A stretch of DNA of 64,000 nucleotides, from the NCBI RefSeq assembly GCF_001644575.1, contig NZ_CP015596.1, positions 1,054,001 through 1,118,000 on the forward strand, written 5' to 3'. The notes under the pieces were generated by a model that made no database searches, was not told where the DNA came from, and saw nothing but the letters and a program-made list of their open reading frames with translations. This DNA is from Mycobacterium adipatum (lineage in GTDB: Bacteria > Actinomycetota > Actinomycetes > Mycobacteriales > Mycobacteriaceae). The stretch's first letter is position 1. The number at the start of each line of letters is the position of its first letter. Below are positions 10,629-18,670 of the stretch, piece after piece. A program made the translations under genes and the position numbers.

Positions 10629-10646
10629 GAACCATGTAAATGGTTC
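10629..10646. promoter_or_regulatory. Palindromic operator between MocR and the AhpD-like gene
   Basis: GAACCAT (10629-10635) and ATGGTTC (10640-10646) form a perfect 7-bp inverted repeat with a 4-base spacer. A second overlapping repeat, GGTT-CTTT-AACC, lies at 10642-10653. The site covers the -35 region for the rightward gene and the leader of the MocR gene. Binding by MocR is inferred from position. Confidence 0.6.
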
Positions 10647-10656
10647 TTTAACCGCC

Positions 10657-10662
10657 TAGCGT
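10657..10662 (+). promoter_or_regulatory. Putative -10 element (TAGCGT) of the AhpD-like gene
   Basis: TAGCGT ends 7 nt before the ATG at 10670, consistent with a leaderless transcript starting at the A of the start codon. The palindromic operator begins 28 bases upstream of this hexamer. Confidence 0.5.
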
Positions 10663-10669
10663 TGCTGGC

Positions 10670-11140
10670 ATGACGCAGACACTGCAGCACCCCGCCGCCA
10701 TCGACCGCCTGAACATCTACAAGGTGTCCCCGGAGCTCTATGACGCGATGATGAAGCTGTCCACCGCATCGGCCAAGGACATCGACCCGACCATCGGCGA
10801 GCTGGTCAAGATCCGCGCCTCGCAGATCAATCACTGTGCGTTCTGCCTGGACATGCATGTCGCCGACGCCCGCAAGCAGGGTGAGACCGAGCAGCGACTG
10901 GCGCTCGTCGCGGCGTGGGAAGAGGCCGGCGACCTGTTCACCGAGCGGGAGCGGGCGGCCCTGGAACTGACCGAGGCCATCACCGAGCTGCACCACGGCC
11001 ACGTGTCCGACGAGGTCTACGCCAAGGCCGCCGCGGTGTTCGGTGAGAAGGAACTCGCCCAGGTGATCGCCATGGCGGTCACCATCAATGCATGGAACCG
11101 GTTCAACGTCGCCACCCGGATGCCGGCACCGCGTCGCTAG
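10670..11140 (+). CDS. Carboxymuconolactone decarboxylase/AhpD-family protein
   Basis: The 156-residue protein has the AhpD-type redox motif C-A-F-C (C56 and C59) followed by H63 in LDMHVADARKQGE. Such proteins act as alkylhydroperoxidases or thiol-disulfide oxidoreductases; the true substrate is usually unknown. Induction by a MocR protein would fit a role in detoxification, but that is inference. The gene is apparently leaderless and its 3' end overlaps the start of the next gene. Confidence 0.85.
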   Translation: MTQTLQHPAAIDRLNIYKVSPELYDAMMKLSTASAKDIDPTIGELVKIRASQINHCAFCLDMHVADARKQGETEQRLALVAAWEEAGDLFTERERAALELTEAITELHHGHVSDEVYAKAAAVFGEKELAQVIAMAVTINAWNRFNVATRMPAPRR

Positions 11141-11817
11141 TCACCAAGCTTCATCTGCCGGGCACCGACCCGTGGGCGCTCCGTGAGCGCCTGCGGGTCG
11201 CCGCGCGTTGCCCGGAGCTGTTGTCACCGCTGAGCACCGAACCCGAAGCGGTGGGGGACCGGTGGCTCACCCGGTGGCCGCGCATCGAGATGGTCGAGCA
11301 GGACCCCATCGGGCTGCCCTGGGCGCAGGCCGGTGCACTGCTCGCGCGGCTGCACCGGGAACCGTTGGACGGCTTCGCGGTTGCGCACGGTGCACCCGCG
11401 CGGTTGGCTCGCGGTGTGGACCGGCTGGACCGGGGTGCCGTCGCCGGTGTCATCCGCCGTGCGGCCGCACTTCTGACGTTCCCGGTCGGCCCGGTCACGC
11501 TGGCGCACGGCGACTTTCATCTCGGACAGCTCGGTCGCGACGCCGGCCGCTATGTGCTCATCGATATCGATGATCTGGGCGTCGGGGATCCCCGTTGGGA
11601 TCTGGCCCGGCCGGCCGGCTTCTGGGCCGCCGGGATGGTGCCCGACGGCGACTGGCAGGCCTTTGTGCGGGGCTACCGCCAGGCCGGTGGCCCGGCGCTG
11701 CCCGACGGCGACCCGTGGCCGGCGCTGGATCCGTTCGCCCGCGCCGCGGTGATCACCGCGGCAGCCAACCATCCCGACGACGACCTGCTGGTTGCGGCCT
11801 GCGCGAGGATGGGCTGA
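11092..11817 (+). CDS. Phosphotransferase-fold protein (aminoglycoside phosphotransferase family)
   Basis: The 241-residue frame contains the kinase-fold catalytic block HGDFHLGQLG near residue 139 and the metal-binding block DIDDLGVGDPRWDLA near 158, as in APH or choline-kinase-like enzymes. It is shorter than true antibiotic-modifying APH enzymes and nothing points to a drug substrate. The start is uncertain: the ATG at 11092 overlaps the AhpD-like gene by 49 bases, and no ATG or GTG follows until the middle of the N-terminal region. The overlap suggests co-transcription with that gene. Confidence 0.7.
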   Translation: MEPVQRRHPDAGTASLVTKLHLPGTDPWALRERLRVAARCPELLSPLSTEPEAVGDRWLTRWPRIEMVEQDPIGLPWAQAGALLARLHREPLDGFAVAHGAPARLARGVDRLDRGAVAGVIRRAAALLTFPVGPVTLAHGDFHLGQLGRDAGRYVLIDIDDLGVGDPRWDLARPAGFWAAGMVPDGDWQAFVRGYRQAGGPALPDGDPWPALDPFARAAVITAAANHPDDDLLVAACARMG

Positions 11818-11945
11818 GTGCCACCGGAACTGAATTGTTCGAGTTCTCGAACTTTCACTGTGGGTCATTGAAAACTATTGATACGTAACATCTTTCAACC
11901 CTCCACGGTTTGCGATACCGGTTGCGGTGTGTCAAGCTGGTGGCA

Positions 11946-12056
11946 CGAAGGGGAGTAGCCCCCAAATCGGTTGATCGACATACTGGCGTCGCGGTGTACG
12001 CGAAGCCCGGTCATCGAACCGGCAGTTGCCGGTGGGCGAGACCTTCGGCCGTTGCA
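11946..12056 (+). ncRNA. yybP-ykoY manganese riboswitch
   Basis: Two sequence hallmarks of the yybP-ykoY family are present in order: the 5' loop AAGGGGAGTAGC (11948-11959) and the 3' loop GCGAGACC (12036-12043) followed by TTCGGCC. GC-rich pairing segments lie between them. The element ends about 70 bases before the GTG of a GDT1-type transporter, a family often controlled by this Mn2+ sensor. Ends are approximate. It fills most of the 309-base gap from 11818 to 12126. Confidence 0.9.
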
Positions 12057-12126
12057 GACCGTATTGGTTACCGGCCGGAGGCAGCTTTTGATCCTCGCCG
12101 GAAGCCACTGATCGAGGAGTTGTTCC

Positions 12127-12837
12127 GTGATCTCCGCGCTCCTGTTGAGCTTCGCCGTGATCTTCGTGGCGGAGCTGGGCGACAAGACCCAGCTGGTGGC
12201 CATGACCTTCGCGCTGCGTTACCGCTGGTGGGTGGTGCTGGGTGCGATCACCGCCGCGACGACGCTGGTGCACGTGCTGTCCGTCGCCATCGGTCACTAC
12301 CTGGGCGCGGCCCTACCCGGACATCTGCTCGGCATCATCGCCGGGGCGATGTTCGTCTTCTTCGGGCTGTGGACGCTGCGCGGGGACAGCCTCAGCGATG
12401 AGGAGAAGAGCCGGGTGCAGCGCGCGTCCGGGATTGCCTTCTTCGTGGTCACCTCGGCGTTCTTCCTCGCCGAGCTCGGCGACAAGACCATGCTCGCCAC
12501 CATCACGCTGGCCGCCGACAACGACTGGCTGGGCGTCTGGATCGGGTCGACGCTGGGCATGGTGGCCGCCGACGGGCTGGCGATCGTGGTGGGCGCCGTC
12601 GCCGGCAAACACCTCCCGGAGCGCGCGATCCAGATCGGTGCGGCGGCGCTGTTCCTGCTGTTCGGTGTCTTCATGCTGCTGGAGAACGTGTTCACCGGAC
12701 TGCCCTTCTGGGGCGTCGCCCTGGGCACCGCCACCATCCTGGCGGTCGTCGCCGTGGGTCTGCGGGCGCTTCCCGAGCGCTACCGCCCGGCGGTGCTGAA
12801 GCCTGCGCCGTCCGAGCCCGCGGTCCCGCAGCCCTAA
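12127..12837 (+). CDS. GDT1/TMEM165 (UPF0016) family transporter, probable Mn2+ exporter
   Basis: The 236-residue membrane protein has two homologous halves, each with the family signature ExGDKT: ELGDKTQ at residues 16-22 and ELGDKTM at 116-122, with about six membrane helices. UPF0016 proteins move Mn2+ or Ca2+, and bacterial members protect against excess Mn2+. The upstream yybP-ykoY element strongly supports Mn2+ as the signal. The GTG at 12127 follows the Shine-Dalgarno GAGGAG at a good distance. Its stop overlaps that of the convergent zinc-ribbon gene (12834-12837). Confidence 0.9.
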   Translation: MISALLLSFAVIFVAELGDKTQLVAMTFALRYRWWVVLGAITAATTLVHVLSVAIGHYLGAALPGHLLGIIAGAMFVFFGLWTLRGDSLSDEEKSRVQRASGIAFFVVTSAFFLAELGDKTMLATITLAADNDWLGVWIGSTLGMVAADGLAIVVGAVAGKHLPERAIQIGAAALFLLFGVFMLLENVFTGLPFWGVALGTATILAVVAVGLRALPERYRPAVLKPAPSEPAVPQP

Positions 12838-13157
12838 CTGGAGAAGAACAGCCGCCCGAAGCCCTGCTTGCGGTAGTGCTTGTTGCCGCGATGGCCCCAG
12901 CCCGGCCCGTAGTTGTAGTCATGTCCGTACTGGGCGGGTGGTGGGGGCGGCGGCGACTGCACGAACCGGTTCTCCATCTGGGTCAGCGATTCCAGCTCAC
13001 CGAAATCGAGGAAGATGCCGCGGCACGAATCGCACTGCTCCAGGTGGATGCCGTTACGTTCATAGGTCTTCATCACCCCCGCGCATTTGGGGCACAGCAG
13101 GGTGTTGCCGGCTCCGGTGGTCGGTGGCAGGGGCGGCTGGTATGGCGGGATGCTCAT
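12834..13157 (-). CDS. Zinc-ribbon (zf-TFIIB type) protein
   Basis: The 107-residue protein has one zinc ribbon, CPKC at residues 23-26 and CDSC at 42-45, in the zf-TFIIB-like layout, including the RGIFLDFGELE tail. A proline-rich linker and a Gly/Tyr/His-rich C-terminus ending in basic and aromatic residues follow. The function is unknown; binding to nucleic acid or protein is plausible for a lone ribbon. The ATG at 13157 gives the natural N-terminus. Confidence 0.75.
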   Translation of the reverse strand: MSIPPYQPPLPPTTGAGNTLLCPKCAGVMKTYERNGIHLEQCDSCRGIFLDFGELESLTQMENRFVQSPPPPPPAQYGHDYNYGPGWGHRGNKHYRKQGFGRLFFSS

Positions 13158-13195
13158 ATGCGCACAACGTACTACCGGCGCCCGAAGTGCCCGGT

Positions 13196-14590
13196 TCAGA
13201 ACGGTGGCGGGTTGGCTTCGTAGTCGGCGCGGTTCAGCGCCCGTTCGTGGGCTATTCGGTAGGCGCGGTTCTGCGCCCGGGTGCGCGTGCGTTTGGGGGC
13301 GGCCAGTTCACGGTGTCGGCTCGGCGGTGGTGCCGGTGGCAGCACCAGCGTCGCGGTGGGGGTGTCGAGCTGGGGGAAGAACAGCGCGCCGTCGGGCTTG
13401 GTGGTGTACACCCGGCCGTTGGGGGCGGTGATGGTGATGGTGCCGTCCGGGTGTTGCTGATCGCGCCAACCGTGCGGCCCGCAATGAAATGTCTTGATCA
13501 AGTGATGGATTCGGCAGTACAACTTGGTGTTCGACGGATGTGTGGGTCCGTAGGGCCACGCGATGGTGTGGTCGATATCGCAACGCGCAACCGGGATAGT
13601 GCAGCCGGGCCAGCGACACGTCAGATCACGGCACCCGATGAACTCGGTGAGCTTGCGGGATGGCTGGTAGCCACCCTCGGTTCCCAGATCGGCCGCTGCC
13701 GGCACGGGCCGAACCTCGGCCCGCGGGACCATCCTGCGGACCTGCTCGGCCGGAATCGGCCCATACCCGGGCAGCAGGGCCGGACGATCCGAGCGGCCTT
13801 CGGCAGTGTCGCGGTCACCGTGCAGGTGAAGGACGATATGGCCGGTGGGTGCCTCGTTGCCCGCGGCTGGGCAGGTGTCCTTACCGCACTCACACGGCAA
13901 CGCGGTGGCACCCAGGGCCGGCAGATCGACGGCATCGGCGCGGCGCTCATCGAACGTGCGGGGGTCATCGGGGCAGGTGGTGCGGGCCAGTTCATCGAGG
14001 CGCTGATCGAAGATCGCGCCCTTGGCGGCGTCGACGCGGCCGTGGATCTCGACCATGCCCTCGCCGACGGGTTCGACGCTCACCCTGCGGGACTGGCGGG
14101 CGCTACGGGCGCGGCGCACCGCCTCAGGGTCGACATCAATGACCAGCCAGTCGACCAGTTCGGTGATGCGCTCATCCGAGCGCGCATTCCATGCCGGTGC
14201 TGCCTGGGCCAGGTGCGCGTCGATGACCGACATGACGTCGGGATCGGTGATCAGGGCGGTGCGGTGCAGGATGACCCGCAGCACGCGCAGGTCCACGGTG
14301 CCGGTGGCGAAGGTGTCGGCGAACTTCGGCAACCGGGTGAGCAGGTCCCGGCCCTGGCTGATCAGGGTGCAGGCCCGCCCGCGGCTGATCCCCAGTTCAG
14401 CACCCAGCTCCGCGGCCACCAGTTCCCAGTCATCGACGATCATGTCCTCGAACGCGTGCCCCAACTCGGCCATCCTGGCCAGGGCGAACCTGCCCGCCTC
14501 CAGAATCTTCGCGGCCACCGCTGTGCGTTCGGCGCGCAACTGGTCGCGCGCGGAGTCGAGGTGCGTCAGGACCGTCGACTCTTCGAACAT
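13196..14590 (-). CDS. DUF222/HNH endonuclease-domain protein (13E12-repeat family), copy 1
   Basis: The 464-residue protein has an N-terminal DUF222 region (about residues 20-330) and a C-terminal HNH nuclease motif: paired cysteines in CRWPGC, then CDIDHTIAW and NTKLYCRIHH. This is the mycobacterial 13E12-type family, often multicopy; its biological role is unsettled. The ATG at 14590 is preferred because it clears the upstream hydrolase stop, whereas the GTG at 14620 would overlap it. A 10/12 LexA-box match covers the start codon. A second family member lies at 54388-55689 and is clearly diverged, so this is not a recent duplication. Confidence 0.88.
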   Translation of the reverse strand: MFEESTVLTHLDSARDQLRAERTAVAAKILEAGRFALARMAELGHAFEDMIVDDWELVAAELGAELGISRGRACTLISQGRDLLTRLPKFADTFATGTVDLRVLRVILHRTALITDPDVMSVIDAHLAQAAPAWNARSDERITELVDWLVIDVDPEAVRRARSARQSRRVSVEPVGEGMVEIHGRVDAAKGAIFDQRLDELARTTCPDDPRTFDERRADAVDLPALGATALPCECGKDTCPAAGNEAPTGHIVLHLHGDRDTAEGRSDRPALLPGYGPIPAEQVRRMVPRAEVRPVPAAADLGTEGGYQPSRKLTEFIGCRDLTCRWPGCTIPVARCDIDHTIAWPYGPTHPSNTKLYCRIHHLIKTFHCGPHGWRDQQHPDGTITITAPNGRVYTTKPDGALFFPQLDTPTATLVLPPAPPPSRHRELAAPKRTRTRAQNRAYRIAHERALNRADYEANPPPF

Positions 14591-14598
14591 ACATGCGA
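14583..14598. promoter_or_regulatory. Degenerate LexA (SOS) box over the start of DUF222-HNH copy 1
   Basis: The + strand reads TCGAAC-ATAC-ATGCGA, 10 of 12 matches to the mycobacterial consensus TCGAAC-N4-GTTCGA. It spans the ATG at 14590-14588. The second DUF222-HNH gene in the window has a perfect box, which makes this match more credible. Confidence 0.45.
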
Positions 14599-14600
14599 TT

Positions 14601-15401
14601 TTACGTCGACCCACTGACACGGGAATCGAGGAACGTCTGCAGCGCTGCCGCCACCAGATCGGGCGCCGTCACGGTGGCGAAATGGGACTGATCGGGCCAG
14701 CTGACGCGCTCGGCCCGCGGCAGCGCCGCGGCCAGCAGATCCATGCCCTCGGGCAGCGGCGCCCAGCTCCGGCCCCCCTGCATCAGCAGGACCGGCACCC
14801 CGATGGACGCCCAACGCCCGGTGTCGGTGTCATCGCCGGCCATCGCCTCCAGGTCGGCGAGCGCGGCCATCGCCGCCACCGGGTCATCCGGGATCGGCGG
14901 CCCGTCGGCCAGCACTTCGGCCGGCATGCGGGCGACCTCACGCAGGAACAGTTCGAGCGCGTCGGCGTACCGCACCGTGGTGAACAGCCGCTGGTACTGC
15001 TCGATGACCGGCGCCAGGTGCGGCCCGGACAGCAGCAGTGGCGGCTCGAACAGCGCCAGTGACGCGATGCGCTCGGCGTCGGCGCGCGCGGCGTGTAGCG
15101 CGACGGTCGCCCCGTAGGAACCGCCCACCACATGAGCGCGTCCCACGGCGGTGAGCACCGTCTGCAGATCGCCGGCCTCGGCGGCGAAACCGTTGGGGGC
15201 CGGTCCGACCCCGCTGGGCTGGTGATTGCGGCGCGCGTACCGCACGATGCGATAGCCCGCCAGGCGATCGCCGATATCGGTCCACGAGTCCAGCCCGCCG
15301 TTGGATCCGTGCACGAACACCACCGGTGGGCCCGTGCCCGTCACCTCGGCGACGAGTTCGGTGCCGTCCGGTGCTGCCAGAGAGATGCCCACCAGGGGCA
15401 C
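14601..15401 (-). CDS. Alpha/beta hydrolase
   Basis: The 266-residue product is an alpha/beta-fold hydrolase with the oxyanion block VFVHGSNGG near the N-terminus, the nucleophile elbow GGSYGA and a late histidine in DQSHFATV. An acidic residue for the triad lies in the PVLLMQGG region. The substrate is unknown. The GTG at 15401 starts one base after the TAA of the upstream gene, so the two are probably translated from one message. Longer in-frame starts would run into that gene. Confidence 0.82.
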   Translation of the reverse strand: MPLVGISLAAPDGTELVAEVTGTGPPVVFVHGSNGGLDSWTDIGDRLAGYRIVRYARRNHQPSGVGPAPNGFAAEAGDLQTVLTAVGRAHVVGGSYGATVALHAARADAERIASLALFEPPLLLSGPHLAPVIEQYQRLFTTVRYADALELFLREVARMPAEVLADGPPIPDDPVAAMAALADLEAMAGDDTDTGRWASIGVPVLLMQGGRSWAPLPEGMDLLAAALPRAERVSWPDQSHFATVTAPDLVAAALQTFLDSRVSGST

Positions 15402-15402
15402 G

Positions 15403-16035
15403 TTAAGCGATGGCGTCCTGGATGGACTGTCGGGCCGCCGAGATACGGGTTTCGACGGCATCGCGCCACTCCACCGCGGTGGCGTTGAACTCGCTCCACT
15501 CGCGATCGATGGCATCGCGGACATCACCGCGACGGGTGGCGGTGATGGCCACGGCCAACGCCCCGTCGACGGCGCACGAGGCCAGCTCACCCTGGGCCCG
15601 CATCAGCGCACCGGCCACCTCGGCGGTGCCGGCGATCACGGCGTTGGGCAGCGTCGCCTGCCGGCCGACGTATTCGCCGACGGCCGTGCGGATCTGGCTG
15701 CCCGCCGCGGCGACGGAATCCGAGACGGCGTCACCGGTCTCGCTGAGCGCGGCCGGCAGGGTGGCACCGCTGCGAATCGCGGCGATCACCCGGGCCGGGG
15801 ACTCCACCACGGCGACGCCGGCGTCGGTGGTGGCGCCGAGCAACTGCTCGCTCAGATCCCCGCCGGCGCCGAGTTGGCGTTCCAGGGCTTCGCGAAGGGC
15901 GTTGGCGCGGCGCCGAATACCGGCTTCCACTGCGGCGGCCTCCTCGACGGCCGGCACGATCTCGGCATCGATGAAGCTGTCCGTGGCGGGCGTGGCGGTG
16001 GGCACGGTGTTCTCGGGAGTGACGGTCTCGGTCAT
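15403..16035 (-). CDS. Alanine-rich protein of unknown function
   Basis: I do not recognise this 210-residue protein. It is rich in Ala, Glu, Arg and Val, has only two cysteine or glycine-dense spots, no signal peptide and no clear membrane segment. Regular spacing of hydrophobic residues suggests long amphipathic helices, somewhat like phasins, but there is no motif to support that name. It begins at the ATG at 16035 and is directly followed by an alpha/beta hydrolase gene, its likely operon partner. Confidence 0.6.
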   Translation of the reverse strand: MTETVTPENTVPTATPATDSFIDAEIVPAVEEAAAVEAGIRRRANALREALERQLGAGGDLSEQLLGATTDAGVAVVESPARVIAAIRSGATLPAALSETGDAVSDSVAAAGSQIRTAVGEYVGRQATLPNAVIAGTAEVAGALMRAQGELASCAVDGALAVAITATRRGDVRDAIDREWSEFNATAVEWRDAVETRISAARQSIQDAIA

Positions 16036-16064
16036 GGGATCCCATTGAACGCGCCGGATCCGAA

Positions 16065-16105
16065 TCGTCGGTGTCAGCCGGGTGACCGCCCGGTGACACC
16101 GACGA
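16065..16105 (-). terminator. Strong hairpin after the galactan export operon
   Basis: A perfect 12-bp stem, TCGTCGGTGTCA (16065-16076) with TGACACCGACGA (16094-16105), surrounds a 17-base loop. It begins 16 bases past the wzm stop. There is no T-tract, as is common for mycobacterial terminators. It could also end transcripts from the left. Confidence 0.6.
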
Positions 16106-16120
16106 AGCCGTCGGTCACGC

Positions 16121-16951
16121 TTACACCCAGTACGCCACGCGCGCTCGGTACTGACGCATGGCGAACGCGGCGGCCAGCCAGCCGATCGCGGTGCACACCA
16201 GCACGACAATCCAGTGCCGCAGTTCCTGGTCGGCGCCCAGCAGCGGCGCCCGGACGATGTCGACATAGTGCAGCAGCGGGTTGAACTCGATGATCTTGGC
16301 CCAGCCGCCGGCGCCCTGGTCGCGCAGCGTCTGGTCGTTCCAGATGATCGGGGTCATGTAGAACAGCAACTGCACCAGGCTGAACAGCAGCGGGCTGATA
16401 TCGCGGTAACGGGTGGCCAGGATGCCGAAAACCAGGGCGACCCAGACACAATTGAGCACGATCAACAACAGCGCCGGGATGAACGTCAGATCGGTCCACT
16501 TCCACGGCTGCGGGAAGATGATCGCGATCACCACGAAGATGATGATGTTGTGCGCGAACAGCAGCACCTGCCGCCACACCAGTCGGTACACGTGCACGCT
16601 CAACGGGGTGGGCAGCTGTTTGATCAGACCTTCGTTGGCGACGAACACATCGGCGCCCTCGATGATGGCGGCGTTGATCAGGTTCCAGATGATCAGGCCG
16701 AGGGTGACATAGGGCAGGTGTTCGGAGAGCTCGAGCTTGAACAGCTTGGAGTACAGCCCACCCAGCGCCACGGCCATGGTGCCGGTGGCGATGGTGATCC
16801 AGATCGGGCCGAGCACCGAGCGGCGATACCGCTGCTTGATGTCCTGCCAGCCCAGATGCAGCCACAGTTCGCGCTTACCGAACCCGGCCGTCAGATCGCC
16901 CCAGGCGCGGGCGAATGTCTTGGAATCGGCTGCCGCGTCAACGAAAGTCAT
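16121..16951 (-). CDS. wzm: Galactan ABC exporter permease Wzm (RfbD, Rv3783-like)
   Basis: This is the membrane half of the ABC exporter that moves lipid-linked galactan across the plasma membrane for arabinogalactan assembly. The 276-residue protein has six hydrophobic segments in the ABC-2 layout and the ELWLHLGWQDIKQRYRRS amphipathic entry helix typical of O-antigen type permeases. The ATG at 16951 overlaps the glfT1 stop as ATGA. It is the last gene of the operon, with a strong hairpin after it. Confidence 0.93.
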   Translation of the reverse strand: MTFVDAAADSKTFARAWGDLTAGFGKRELWLHLGWQDIKQRYRRSVLGPIWITIATGTMAVALGGLYSKLFKLELSEHLPYVTLGLIIWNLINAAIIEGADVFVANEGLIKQLPTPLSVHVYRLVWRQVLLFAHNIIIFVVIAIIFPQPWKWTDLTFIPALLLIVLNCVWVALVFGILATRYRDISPLLFSLVQLLFYMTPIIWNDQTLRDQGAGGWAKIIEFNPLLHYVDIVRAPLLGADQELRHWIVVLVCTAIGWLAAAFAMRQYRARVAYWV

Positions 16952-17862
16952 GGGGTGCTGCTCCTCTGAAACCTCTCGAACTTCTCGTGCCGCCCCAGCT
17001 TTCGCAGCCGTAGCCACTCCCGCAGACCGGCCGGGTCGCGGCGGGTCACCAGGAAGAACCAGCCGAAACGCAGCCATTCCTGGGGGACCAGGCGCCGCAG
17101 GCCGCGCTGCGCCTGCAGATATCCCCGGTTGCGGTAGGTGTAGAAACGTTTGGCGGCGTTGTCCGGGTACTGGGTGTGCATGCGTCCGCCGAGGATCGGC
17201 TTGAACTCATCGGCACCGTGTGGGTGCAGGTAGGCCGCGTCCAGGCAGGTGCCGAAGGGCAGGCCGGACTGAACCAGGCGGCGATGCACATCGGTCTCGT
17301 CACCACGGATGAACAACCGCAGATCCGGCACGCCGACGGATTCCAGGGTGGTCGCGGCGAACAGGGCGCCGTTGAACAGCGAGGCGATCCCGGGTAGCAG
17401 GTCGTCGGATGCATCGACCTTCAGTTCCGAGACGTGCCGGCGCCATGCGAGCCCCCGCCGCAGCGGGAACGCCAGCCGCTGCGGATCGTCCAGATCGCAC
17501 ACCATCGGGGACACCGCGGCCAGCGAATACTTTGCCGCACAAGCCAACAGCGTGGCCAGCACGGAGTCGTCGGCGGGCCGGCCGTCATCGTCGGCCAACC
17601 ATACCCAGTCCGCACCCAGAGACAGCGCGTGCAACATGCCGAGCGCGAAACCACCTGCGCCGCCGAGGTTCCGGTGCGACCCGAGATAGGTCGACGGCAC
17701 CGGCTGGGATGCCAACAGATCGTGCACACGCGGGTCGTTGTCGTTGTCGACCACGATCACGTGCTCGGGTGGCCGGGTCTGCGTGCACACCGCCGCCAGC
17801 GACACCGCGAGCGCCTCGACCCGGCGATGGGTGACGATGACCGCGATCACCGTCTCAGACAT
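16948..17862 (-). CDS. glfT1: Galactofuranosyltransferase GlfT1 (Rv3782-like)
   Basis: GlfT1 is a GT-A, GT2-family enzyme that adds the first galactofuranose residues from UDP-Galf to the rhamnosyl-GlcNAc-PP-decaprenyl linker. The 304-residue protein shows IVVDNDND near residue 36, NLGGAGGFALGM at 65-76 and the metal-binding DDDG at 91-94. The ATG at 17862 matches the known N-terminus (MSETV); earlier in-frame starts up to 17880 lie inside wzt. It overlaps wzt by 8 bases and wzm by 4. Confidence 0.94.
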   Translation of the reverse strand: MSETVIAVIVTHRRVEALAVSLAAVCTQTRPPEHVIVVDNDNDPRVHDLLASQPVPSTYLGSHRNLGGAGGFALGMLHALSLGADWVWLADDDGRPADDSVLATLLACAAKYSLAAVSPMVCDLDDPQRLAFPLRRGLAWRRHVSELKVDASDDLLPGIASLFNGALFAATTLESVGVPDLRLFIRGDETDVHRRLVQSGLPFGTCLDAAYLHPHGADEFKPILGGRMHTQYPDNAAKRFYTYRNRGYLQAQRGLRRLVPQEWLRFGWFFLVTRRDPAGLREWLRLRKLGRHEKFERFQRSSTP

Positions 17863-18664
17863 TGTGGTCATCGCGCGCATTCTCGGCCAACACCTCGCGC
17901 ACGTGGCGGGCGGCGTCGGGACCCTCGTAGGCGCCGACGACCTCTTCGATACCGCCGGTCATCCTGATGGTGCCGTGATCCACCCACATCGCGGTCTTGC
18001 ACAACTGGGCCAGGAACTCGTTGGAATGGCTGGCGAACACCAGGATTCCGGATCTGGCGACCAGGCTCTGCAGGCGGGTGCGGGCCTTCTTCATGAATTC
18101 CGCGTCGACGGCGCCGATGCCCTCGTCGAGCAACAGGATCTCGGGATCGATACTGGTGACCACGCCCATCGCCAGCCGCACCCGCATACCGGTGGAATAG
18201 GTGCGCAGCGGCATCGACAGGTAGTCGCCCAGCTCGGTGAAGTCGGCGATCTCGTCGACCTTGGCCAGCATCTGCTTGCGGGTCTGGCCGAGGAACAACC
18301 CGCGGATGATGATGTTCTCGAATCCGGAGATCTCCGGATCCATACCGACGCCGAGGTCGAACACCGGCGCCACCCGGCCGCGCACCGTGGCCGAACCGCG
18401 GGTCGGCTCGTAGATACCCGACAGCAGCCGCAGCAGGGTCGATTTGCCCGCGCCGTTGTGGCCGACCAGGCCGACCCGGTCGCCCATCTGCAGGGACATG
18501 GTGATGTCGCGCAACGCCTCGATGACCACGACGTTGGACTCGTTGCGGCCGATGGTGCCGCCGGCCTTGCCCAGGAACGCCTTCTTCAGCGACCGTGACT
18601 TGGCATCGAAGATCGGGAACTCCACCCAGGCGTTTTCGGTGGAGATGAACGGACTGTTCGACAC
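17855..18664 (-). CDS. wzt: Galactan ABC exporter ATPase Wzt (RfbE, Rv3781-like)
   Basis: This is the ATPase partner of Wzm. The 269-residue protein has a Walker A motif GHNGAGKST at residues 68-76, a signature helix YSTGMRVRLAM near 156, and Walker B ILLLDEG near 176. It has the length of a Wzt without a large carbohydrate-binding C-terminal domain, as expected for the mycobacterial galactan exporter. It starts with GTG at 18664, six bases after the bpa stop. Confidence 0.94.
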   Translation of the reverse strand: MSNSPFISTENAWVEFPIFDAKSRSLKKAFLGKAGGTIGRNESNVVVIEALRDITMSLQMGDRVGLVGHNGAGKSTLLRLLSGIYEPTRGSATVRGRVAPVFDLGVGMDPEISGFENIIIRGLFLGQTRKQMLAKVDEIADFTELGDYLSMPLRTYSTGMRVRLAMGVVTSIDPEILLLDEGIGAVDAEFMKKARTRLQSLVARSGILVFASHSNEFLAQLCKTAMWVDHGTIRMTGGIEEVVGAYEGPDAARHVREVLAENARDDHNV

Positions 18665-18670
18665 GGGCGG

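Noticed and set aside
13196..14620. Insertion sequence at the DUF222-HNH gene
   Set aside because: No terminal inverted repeats or target duplication were seen around it, and the product is not a transposase. Copy 2 is too diverged to be a recent transposition product.
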